This document shows, piece by piece, positions 8,733 through 15,519 of a stretch of DNA of 24,732 bases. The position numbers were made by a program, and so were the translations under genes. The DNA is from Bacteroidota bacterium. Lineage in GTDB: Bacteria; Bacteroidota; Ignavibacteria; Kapaibacteriales; UBA2268. The DNA lies in the NCBI GenBank assembly GCA_027371665.1, contig DAHXMP010000126.1, forward strand, positions 1-24,732, read 5' to 3'. The notes beneath the pieces were generated by a model. The model was not told where the DNA came from. It saw nothing but the letters and a program-made list of their open reading frames with translations, and made no database searches. Position 1 is the first letter of the stretch. Each line of letters opens with the position of its first letter.

Positions 8733-8990
8733 TTAAATAGGTTCAATCCGACGCAGCTTTTTACCAGCCTTTGCAAAATTCCAATTTTCCATTAGTTCTG
8801 TTTTATGCAAAGCTGCCCACTCAATAACCAAGCCTAAAGCCTTTGGCGGAAGTGAACCTTCCAAAATTGAAAAATCGTCTATTTTGACAGACACTTTGAA
8901 CTCCCCATATCTTGCGTGAAAATGCGGAGGATTATGTTCATCAAAATAAATTGCGATAACTATACCATAAAATCTACAAATTTCAGGCAT
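8733..8990 (-). CDS. DUF4160 protein
   Basis: An 85-residue protein with the DUF4160 signature: MPEICRFYGIVIAIYFDEH, NPPHFHARYGE and a C-terminal half ending in WNFAKAGKKL. The HxPPHFHA stretch is the conserved core of this family. The gene opens the minus-strand cassette DUF4160-DUF2442-small membrane protein. Its promoter must lie in the 209-base gap it shares with serA, which is transcribed the other way. DUF4160/DUF2442 pairs move between genomes and are thought to be toxin-antitoxin-like, but I know of no confirmed activity. Confidence 0.87.
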   Translation of the reverse strand: MPEICRFYGIVIAIYFDEHNPPHFHARYGEFKVSVKIDDFSILEGSLPPKALGLVIEWAALHKTELMENWNFAKAGKKLRRIEPI

Positions 8991-9119
8991 TTTAAAACCT
9001 ATTAATTTGACGGTATTATTAATTTAATATTATTTGTTCAATTATCAAAAAGAATAAAATGTTTATATATAAAATTATAGCTAAGATAATTCATTTCTAA
9101 TGTTAAAAATTAATTTGAT

Positions 9120-9151
9120 TTTGAGCCTCAATCCGTTTTTTCTTAACTTTG
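9120..9151 (+). promoter_or_regulatory. Bacteroidota-type promoter of serA
   Basis: TTTG at 9120-9123, a 20-base spacer and TAACTTTG at 9144-9151 fit the -33/-7 pattern TTTG-N(19-21)-TAnnTTTG known from Bacteroidota. Transcription would start near 9158, about 40 bases before the serA ATG. A purine-rich AAGGAGA lies 7-8 bases before that ATG. No operator or riboswitch is visible in the leader. Confidence 0.5.
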
Positions 9152-9199
9152 AGAATATAACAATTCCAATTATTGTAAATGATTTTTTAAGGAGATTGT

Positions 9200-10105
9200 A
9201 TGAAAATTTTAATTTCAGATGGAATCGAAACCGCAGGCGAGAAAATATTGAAAGACGCGGGGCATGAAACTGTTAACCAAAAATTCACTCCCGAAGAGCT
9301 TCTGCAGAGGATTCCCGAGTTTGACTGCATTATGGTAAGGTCTGCAACCAAGGTAACCAAAGAAGTGATTGATAAAGGAGGAAAACTCAAAGTCATTGCC
9401 AGGGGAGGCGTCGGACTCGATAATATTGACGTTCCATATGCAAAAGAAAAAGGAATTAAAGTGCTGAATACTCCCGGTGCTTCTTCGATTTCCGTGGCGG
9501 AACTGGCTATTGGACACATGTTTGCAGTATGCAGGTTTTTAAATCTAAGCAATACGGAAATGAGGCTGGGTAAATGGCCCAAAAAAGATTATTCAAAAGG
9601 TATCGAACTTACCGGCAAGACTCTCGGAATCATGGGCATAGGAAACATCGGCAAAGAAGTCGCAAAAAGAGCCATTGGACTGGGGATGACAGTCATCGCA
9701 TATGACCCTTATGTGAAATCCACTGAACTTAATGTGAAACTTGTCTCGAAAGACGAGCTTTTGGCAAATTCAGATTTTATTTCAATGCATATCCCTTTTA
9801 TTAAGACTGAGGGACCTGCTATGACTGCCGCCGAGTTTGGTAAGATGAAGAAAGGTGTGATATTAATTAACTGTGCAAGAGGCGGAGTCGTGTCCGAAAA
9901 AGATTTGCTCGCTGCATTAAACGACGGAACCGTTTCTGCCGCAGGGATTGACGTATTCGAGGCAGAGCCTCCCACGGATGCACAGAATGAATTGATAAAT
10001 CATCCGAGAGTTTCCGTTACTCCGCATATAGGAGCTTCGACAGAAGAAGCACAATTAAGAGTGGGTGTTGAGATTGCAGAGAAGGTTGTCGAGTCGTTGA
10101 AGTAA
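9200..10105 (+). CDS. serA: D-3-phosphoglycerate dehydrogenase, short form
   Basis: The 301-residue enzyme catalyses the first step of serine synthesis, NAD-dependent oxidation of 3-phosphoglycerate. It shows the substrate-binding loop ARGGVGLDNID (68-77), the NAD-binding GIGNIG (147-152) and the catalytic set Arg227 (CARGG), Glu256 (EAEPP) and His276 (TPHIG). It ends directly after the catalytic domain and has no C-terminal ASB or ACT domain, so serine feedback through ACT is not expected. The start is supported by AAGGAGA at good spacing. SerC, the next enzyme, is 2 kb upstream on the other strand, and a DUF1015 gene follows. Confidence 0.95.
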   Translation: MKILISDGIETAGEKILKDAGHETVNQKFTPEELLQRIPEFDCIMVRSATKVTKEVIDKGGKLKVIARGGVGLDNIDVPYAKEKGIKVLNTPGASSISVAELAIGHMFAVCRFLNLSNTEMRLGKWPKKDYSKGIELTGKTLGIMGIGNIGKEVAKRAIGLGMTVIAYDPYVKSTELNVKLVSKDELLANSDFISMHIPFIKTEGPAMTAAEFGKMKKGVILINCARGGVVSEKDLLAALNDGTVSAAGIDVFEAEPPTDAQNELINHPRVSVTPHIGASTEEAQLRVGVEIAEKVVESLK

Positions 10106-10114
10106 ATATCAAAA

Positions 10115-10187
10115 TGTCATCTCGTGCCTGAAACGGAATCCATAACGATATTTTAAAAATCATACTTCGACTACGCTCAGTATGACA
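10115..10187. repeat. REP-like palindromic intergenic element
   Basis: The element is bounded by TGTCAT (10115-10120) and its reverse complement ATGACA (10182-10187). Its right part forms a hairpin with stem CATACT/AGTATG (10161-10166 and 10179-10184) around the core TCGACTACGCTC. Sequences of the type TTCGACTACGCTCAGTATGAC are, from memory, scattered in many copies in genomes of this bacterial group. Only one copy lies in this window. It may also act as a transcription punctuation between serA and the DUF1015 gene. Confidence 0.5.
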
Positions 10188-10228
10188 ATAATAATTATCT
10201 TTTTAAATTACAACAATAAGGAAATTAA

Positions 10229-11464
10229 ATGGCAATATTCAGACCCTTCAGGGCTTTCAGGCCTTTGCCGCAATACGCACAGGAAGTAGCTGCAAAGCCA
10301 TATGACGTTTTAAACTCTGATGAAGCAAGAGAAGAAGTAAAAGGACATCCTTTGTCATTTCTGCATGTCGGGAAACCCGAAATTGATTTAGACCAGGGTA
10401 TTAATCTTTATGACCCTAAAGTTTATGAAAAGGGAAAAGAGAACTTAATGAAGCTGATTAAAGACGGAATACTCAAGGAAGACCCCGAACCGTATTTTTA
10501 TGTATATGCTCAAACGATGAATGGCAGGACTCAGTATGGCTTGGTGGGTTGTGCTTCGGTTGACGATTACCTGAAAGATGTGATTAAGAAACATGAAAAC
10601 ACGAGAAAGGATAAAGAAGAAGACAGGTCGAATCATGTCAGGATTACAAATTCACATTCGGGACCGATTTTTTTGACATACCGTGATAATGATGAAATCA
10701 ATAAAATAGTTTCACAGAACACGAAAGACAAACCCGAAATTGATTTGACTGCACTCGATGGAATCCGCCATCAGTGCTGGGTAATTAGGGATAAAAACAC
10801 GATAGAAAAAATCAGGACAATATTAGCCGGAGTTCCGAATTTTTATGTTGCAGACGGGCATCACCGTTCTGCAGCGGCAGGAATTGTAGGCAGGGAGAGA
10901 CAAAAGGCAAATCCGAATCATCGCGGCGATGAGGAGTATAACTTTTTTCTTGCAGTATTGTTTCCTGCAAGTCATCTTTATATTATGGACTACAACAGGC
11001 TGATAAAAGACCTGAACGGATTGACGAAAGAAGAATTTTTTGAAAAGCTGAAAAAGCATTTTACATTAAGTGAGTCCCGGTTCAAGCCATCGAAGAAAGG
11101 TGAAATCGGTATGTATATTGACGGGAAATGGTTTCAACTAAAAATAAACGATGAATTACTAAATAATCCCGACCCGGTGGAATCACTCGATGTAGCCATA
11201 TTGCAGAAATTTGTGAATAACGAAATACTCGGAATAGAAGACCCGAGGACAAGCAAGAGAATTGACTTTGTCGGTGGTATCAGAGGCTTGGAGGAGTTGG
11301 AAAGAAGAGTCAATTCAGGAGAAATGAAGATTGCCTTTGCTATGTATCCGACTTCCGTTGACGAGTTGATGAAAATTGCGGATGCGGGAAAGACCATGCC
11401 TCCCAAATCAACATGGTTCGAACCAAAGCTGAGAGACGGCTTGTTCGTGCATTTTCTGGATTAA
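10229..11464 (+). CDS. DUF1015 family protein (ParB/SerK-like DGHHR motif)
   Basis: A 411-residue soluble protein of full family length. Visible marks are the N-terminal FRPFRAFRP and KPYDVL, the HENT box at 122-125 and ADGHHRSAAA around 208-217. DGHHR is also the core of ParB/sulfiredoxin-like serine kinases such as archaeal ADP-dependent SerK, as I recall. Many genomes carry DUF1015 beside serA or serC, and here it follows serA by 123 bases. A role in serine or phosphoserine metabolism is therefore inferred; the reaction is unknown. AAGGA seven bases before the ATG supports the start. The 3' end converges on the helicase island with a 13-base gap. Confidence 0.88.
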   Translation: MAIFRPFRAFRPLPQYAQEVAAKPYDVLNSDEAREEVKGHPLSFLHVGKPEIDLDQGINLYDPKVYEKGKENLMKLIKDGILKEDPEPYFYVYAQTMNGRTQYGLVGCASVDDYLKDVIKKHENTRKDKEEDRSNHVRITNSHSGPIFLTYRDNDEINKIVSQNTKDKPEIDLTALDGIRHQCWVIRDKNTIEKIRTILAGVPNFYVADGHHRSAAAGIVGRERQKANPNHRGDEEYNFFLAVLFPASHLYIMDYNRLIKDLNGLTKEEFFEKLKKHFTLSESRFKPSKKGEIGMYIDGKWFQLKINDELLNNPDPVESLDVAILQKFVNNEILGIEDPRTSKRIDFVGGIRGLEELERRVNSGEMKIAFAMYPTSVDELMKIADAGKTMPPKSTWFEPKLRDGLFVHFLD

Positions 11465-11477
11465 AATATTAACGAAA

Positions 11478-11801
11478 CTAAATCTTGATAAAATATAAAA
11501 TAATTGATAAAATCTGTAAGATTAATACGATAAAAATAAAATAATGTGTGAATTTAATTTTTTTATCAATCTTATCAAATCTATCTTTAAATCTTGTCTC
11601 TTCAATTGTTTTGAATATTTTATTTGCTTCATCAACTAATGATTTTGTTTTATTAAGAATTTTTTCGGCTGAATTTCTAATTATTTCAGAAGTTTCTTTT
11701 GCTATTTCTACTTGCTCATTTGCAGTTTTTATTTTTTGCATTTCCTGGAGAATTGAATTCAGCGCATCCTCTGTTTTCAAGAATTCTGTTTGTTCATCCA
11801 T
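11478..11801 (-). CDS. Small coiled-coil protein with C-terminal membrane anchor
   Basis: The 107-residue protein has a charged, heptad-like helical region over about residues 5-80 and one hydrophobic helix at about 84-105, with almost nothing after it. It would sit as a tail-anchored protein with a cytoplasmic coiled coil. No family is recognised. The gene starts inside the helicase gene (25-base overlap, different frame). Its own AGGGGG lies six to seven bases before the ATG, so it is translated and coupled to the helicase. The arrangement suggests a partner or membrane effector of the helicase; this is inference. Confidence 0.72.
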   Translation of the reverse strand: MDEQTEFLKTEDALNSILQEMQKIKTANEQVEIAKETSEIIRNSAEKILNKTKSLVDEANKIFKTIEETRFKDRFDKIDKKIKFTHYFIFIVLILQILSIILYFIKI

Positions 11802-14800
11802 AGCAAACCCCCTAAGTATTGTTTGTTAAAACTTTTGATTTTAAGATTAACTTTATTAATTAAAATATTCAAAGATTTTTCCGGTATTGAATCCAATAAG
11901 TTTATAGCAACTTCACGTATTGGGAACTCATCCAACAAAATATTATAGAATTCATTACCAGTTATTTGAATATGCTTTTTATATTCTTTTATAAATCCCA
12001 TTACAAAATCAATTTGTTTTCTATTGTCATTTACAAATAATTTTTTTATAAAATCTAAGCCTGTTTTAAAATCATCAATTGCTGTTGAAATGACTGGATT
12101 AGGTAGTAACATTCTTGACATACTTATCAAAATATACAAACCAGGATAACCCGTATGGCTTTCTCTAATTCTTTGACAACCACCTAATAATTGCCTTGCT
12201 TTGTCTATATCATCAACATAAGATAATATCTCCCACCATTGTTCAAAATTAACATTGTTAACCATATCGAGAAGCATATCTGTAAACATTGATTTCTCCA
12301 GATATGCCAGTAATCTTTCCCGAATAGCTTTATCTTTGTCTTCTGCGGCTGAACTCTCCCTTGCAGTTTCAACCATAGTTTTAATCGCAGCTCTTCTTTT
12401 TATTTCAATTTCTTTATATATAAATTCAATTAAATAACCAAGACATTTTTCAAGAAAATTATTCCCATTAACTCTTTGCCTTACTTGTGCCTCAATATTA
12501 TCAACAATGCCAGGTTTATATCTTTTAACATAATTTTTAAGATTGTTGATTATTGTATTATCATCCAATTTCTTTATTTCAATTTCATACAAATGTTTCT
12601 CATAATCTCTAGTATAATTAGAAATTACACCAATAAGAGTTAATCTATAAACACATTTGTCCCTTAAGTCTTTAATATTATTGTCACCAAAAGGTATTAA
12701 CTTTTGTATTGTTTCATTCTCACCAATTTTTGCCATTTGTGGATAAATAAACTCTTTCAAAATGCTCATCATTTCTAACTTTTCAGTTTTAATACCTTGA
12801 AAAGCTTTCTTATGAAAATATAATACACGATGAGCATCCCCTTGATAAATCCAAGCAGGTTCTTTAAAATTGAGTAATTCATCCATTGATTTTGTCAAAT
12901 CAAGGAATTGATTTGCATTTTCTGGACTATCATCAGAAAAAAGTATAATACAATAGGAATTAATTCTATCTCTCCCTGCCCTGCCTGCTTCCTGATAAAA
13001 TGATTCAAGAGAATGGGGAATACCAAAATGAATCGTATATCTGATATTAGATTTATCAATCCCCATTCCAAAAGCTTTTGTTGATACCAATAATGGCAAT
13101 TGGTCTTTTTTAAATTTATTTTGAACTGTATGTTTATGTGCATCCCAAAGATTTTCTCGTACTCCCTTCTTTTTGAAAGATTCAAAATTGTTTGGTGGTT
13201 CACCGCTATAAAATTCAACCTTATTGGGACTAATCTTTAAACCATTAACTAATTTTGACTTTACATCTATACCATATTCACCATTAACATGAGGTACAAA
13301 TACTAAACCAGAGCATTTATTATCATTGTCTGTATTTACAATTTCATTTATTTGCAAATTAAATTTTTCAGTTAAGAAATTTTTATATACATTTCCTAAG
13401 GCTCCCATTTTATTTGCTGACGGTATTTTTTTTATATCAAATTTTAATTCAGCTCTGTTAAAAGTATCCGGATATATTTTCGACTCTTCATCATCAATTC
13501 CAATTTCTATTTGTACATCAGTTAAAACAGAATATGACGCAGTACCTGTTAAGGCTAAAACTATAGGTTCATGGCTTCGATAATTACAAAATTCCCTTGC
13601 TGTATTTGCTAAACTCAAATATGATGTTCTAAAATCATGCCCCCACTCAGAAACGCAATGAGCTTCATCAATTACAAGATATGGTATTGAAAAATAATTA
13701 ACTAAATTCAGTAGTTGTTCTCTAAATTTTTTTATTTGTAATCTTTCAGGCGATATAAATACTAATTGATATTTACCTGCTGTCATTTCGTTTATTATTG
13801 TTTCCCTTTCTTCAGGGCTCTGTTCACTGTTAATAAAATTAATATTATCAATCATAATAGATTTTAAATTATCAGCCTGGTCAAACATTAATGAGCGCAA
13901 AGGGTCCACTACTAATGTCATCCCTGGTTGTAGCAGTGCTGATAATTGATATGTTAAAGATTTTCCGGCTCCAGTTGGTAAAAGGCCAATAACAGGTTCA
14001 AGTGCTAAAGAACGATTTAATATACCAGGTTTTATTTCATTATTTTGATTTATTGAATGAATTTGCCCTGGCCAAAAATCCTGTTTCCGAAAAATGTTTC
14101 GTAAGAAAAATTTCAATGAATTAATATTTGTATCATTAATATCGTACATTATTGGTACATCGGATTTAATTTTTCGTTCATCAAAAGGATAATAAACAGA
14201 ACGAATAATAGAAGCATTCCCATTTTCATTTACTAATTGATGATAGAAACCAGAATTTAATTCATCAGTTATGAAACGCTCGTTTATTGATATATCAATA
14301 ACAAAATCAAAAGAAAAATTTTCATTAAGATTGGAAATGTCCTTATATTCAATTTTTAAGAGAGATTCATTTTTAGAGACATTATTTTCTTTAAAGTCAG
14401 CAAAATCCTTATTGTTGAAGATCACAAGATTAATTTTGGGAAATTGTCTTGTCAAACCTGATAATTCAAATAAATTTTTTATATTTTCAAAAAAATCAGT
14501 TAAAGCAATTTCACCACAAGGAACATCTCTTTCAATAATACCTATAGACCACTGGTTGTCATTTAACGATAATTTTCCTTTTAACAAATAATCAATAAGA
14601 ATAAATTGAATTCTCGCAATGGCAATAGGAGTTTTTACAAACACTTCAGAATATTTATTAAAATTATTTGATGATAAATTATAGTTATTAAAATAATTTT
14701 TTATTTGTACTCTTATGTCTTCAGATATACCATTTCTAACATCATGTGCGGGAATTTCAATTACAGTCCATCCCATATCTCTTAACAATTTTCTTCTATT

Positions 14801-14935
14801 AGTATCAGTTTCTCTTTGTTTAGGTTCATTATGTTGTTCACCATCAATTTCTATTGCAATTTTATTATTATCAAATTCGAAAGCAAAATCCACTTTTTGC
14901 CCGATATAGTCAACCCCATAACCTTGAGGGACCAT
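11777..14935 (-). CDS. RecQ-like superfamily 2 helicase with N-terminal PD-(D/E)xK nuclease; 3' part of a stop-interrupted gene
   Basis: From the ATG at 14935 this is 1052 residues, but the same frame stays open upstream to a TAG at 15041-15043. The extra 35 codons have no ATG, GTG or TTG and look like coding sequence (DSDEEKSFFNDILPEL). Residues 5-65 form a DUF559/Vsr-like nuclease: KVDFAF, IEIDGEQH, then a helix and GWTVIEI. The helicase carries a RecQ motif 0 (FWPGQ, 287-291), Walker A LPTGAGKS (319-326), DEAH (423-426), TGTAS (463-467), FGMGIDKSNIR and motif VI QEAGRAGRDR (648-657). The four-cysteine RQC zinc site of housekeeping RecQ is absent. The last 380 residues are unassigned. Visible AT richness and the domain mix suggest a defence role. 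Confidence 0.88.
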   Translation of the reverse strand: MVPQGYGVDYIGQKVDFAFEFDNNKIAIEIDGEQHNEPKQRETDTNRRKLLRDMGWTVIEIPAHDVRNGISEDIRVQIKNYFNNYNLSSNNFNKYSEVFVKTPIAIARIQFILIDYLLKGKLSLNDNQWSIGIIERDVPCGEIALTDFFENIKNLFELSGLTRQFPKINLVIFNNKDFADFKENNVSKNESLLKIEYKDISNLNENFSFDFVIDISINERFITDELNSGFYHQLVNENGNASIIRSVYYPFDERKIKSDVPIMYDINDTNINSLKFFLRNIFRKQDFWPGQIHSINQNNEIKPGILNRSLALEPVIGLLPTGAGKSLTYQLSALLQPGMTLVVDPLRSLMFDQADNLKSIMIDNINFINSEQSPEERETIINEMTAGKYQLVFISPERLQIKKFREQLLNLVNYFSIPYLVIDEAHCVSEWGHDFRTSYLSLANTAREFCNYRSHEPIVLALTGTASYSVLTDVQIEIGIDDEESKIYPDTFNRAELKFDIKKIPSANKMGALGNVYKNFLTEKFNLQINEIVNTDNDNKCSGLVFVPHVNGEYGIDVKSKLVNGLKISPNKVEFYSGEPPNNFESFKKKGVRENLWDAHKHTVQNKFKKDQLPLLVSTKAFGMGIDKSNIRYTIHFGIPHSLESFYQEAGRAGRDRINSYCIILFSDDSPENANQFLDLTKSMDELLNFKEPAWIYQGDAHRVLYFHKKAFQGIKTEKLEMMSILKEFIYPQMAKIGENETIQKLIPFGDNNIKDLRDKCVYRLTLIGVISNYTRDYEKHLYEIEIKKLDDNTIINNLKNYVKRYKPGIVDNIEAQVRQRVNGNNFLEKCLGYLIEFIYKEIEIKRRAAIKTMVETARESSAAEDKDKAIRERLLAYLEKSMFTDMLLDMVNNVNFEQWWEILSYVDDIDKARQLLGGCQRIRESHTGYPGLYILISMSRMLLPNPVISTAIDDFKTGLDFIKKLFVNDNRKQIDFVMGFIKEYKKHIQITGNEFYNILLDEFPIREVAINLLDSIPEKSLNILINKVNLKIKSFNKQYLGGLLWMNKQNS

Positions 14936-15040
14936 CGTTTCAAATATTCTTTGTGGTTTGAATGCCTGTGCAAAATAAGGATTGATTAGTTCAGGTAGTA
15001 TATCATTAAAAAATGATTTTTCTTCGTCGCTATCGAAATG

Positions 15041-15460
15041 CTAATTTGATGAATAATTTTGAGCTTTAAAATTGGGAGTAAAAATAAAATGGGATAATTT
15101 CAGACTTTCAAACCATGAATTTATGAATTCATCATTTAAATTTTTATCATGGCAAAATCTAATGGTTCCTGATTTATTTTCTTCTTTAATCTCCAATTGA
15201 GTTTTACAATAACTTAAAATCTGTCTTTCAACATACACGGAACATAATGTTGGCAAACCACGAGTTATAATATTATGATATACATATAATAATTTTCTAA
15301 CATTCTCATCAATTGGAATAGACCTTAACGAAGTGATTACTTCTTTTGAAGAGAAAGAACTAAGAAGCTTCAGATGAAATTCTAAATTATTATTTTCATC
15401 AATTTTATCTTTTAAATCATTTAAATAGCTAAGATAAAACCCTGCATTACATGAATTCAT
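15041..15460 (-). CDS. N-terminal fragment of the nuclease-helicase, ending at an in-frame TAG
   Basis: This 139-residue reading frame is in the same frame as the helicase that follows and is separated from it only by TAG at 15041-15043. It is mostly helical by composition (for example IPIDENVRKLLYVYHNII) and matches no domain I know. Read through the TAG, the product would be 1227 residues and the join ...QNYSSN-x-HFDSDEE would be smooth. A single C-to-T change in a CAG glutamine codon would explain the stop. The ATG at 15460 has no strong ribosome binding site. If the stop is real, this fragment is made alone and the nuclease domain would lack its first helix. Confidence 0.6.
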   Translation of the reverse strand: MNSCNAGFYLSYLNDLKDKIDENNNLEFHLKLLSSFSSKEVITSLRSIPIDENVRKLLYVYHNIITRGLPTLCSVYVERQILSYCKTQLEIKEENKSGTIRFCHDKNLNDEFINSWFESLKLSHFIFTPNFKAQNYSSN

Positions 15461-15486
15461 AACTCATAGAGGTAATAAATAATATC

Positions 15487-15515
15487 ACTATATGCAATAT
15501 AATAAAATTTTTCAA
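15487..15515 (-). promoter_or_regulatory. Sigma70-like promoter of the helicase island
   Basis: On the minus strand TTGAAA (plus 15510-15515), a 17-base spacer and TATAGT (plus 15487-15492) form a near-consensus sigma70 promoter. It starts only five bases after the ftcD stop codon and would give a leader of about 20 bases. It suggests that the island is transcribed on its own and differs from the Bacteroidota-type promoter at serA. In AT-rich DNA such matches can occur by chance. Confidence 0.4.
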
Positions 15516-15519
15516 TTTT

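Larger units (their letters stand above)
11777..15460 (-). pseudogene. Full-length nuclease-helicase gene interrupted by one amber codon
   Basis: Span of the complete reading frame: 139 codons, TAG, 35 codons without any start codon, then the 1052-codon helicase. No frameshift is needed to join the parts. It may be a recent nonsense mutation, a base-calling error, or a read-through site. TAG ends another gene in this window (stop at 6117-6119), so reassignment of TAG is not supported. Confidence 0.6.

Noticed and set aside
11777..14935. Housekeeping RecQ helicase
   Set aside because: The N-terminal nuclease, the large size and the lack of the RQC four-cysteine site do not fit standard RecQ.
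14936..15040. Frameshift between the 139-residue frame and the helicase
   Set aside because: Both are in the same frame; only the TAG at 15041-15043 separates them.
15041..15043. TAG reassigned to an amino acid in this organism
   Set aside because: The gene at 5097-6119 ends with TAG, while TAA and TGA end the others; the code looks standard.
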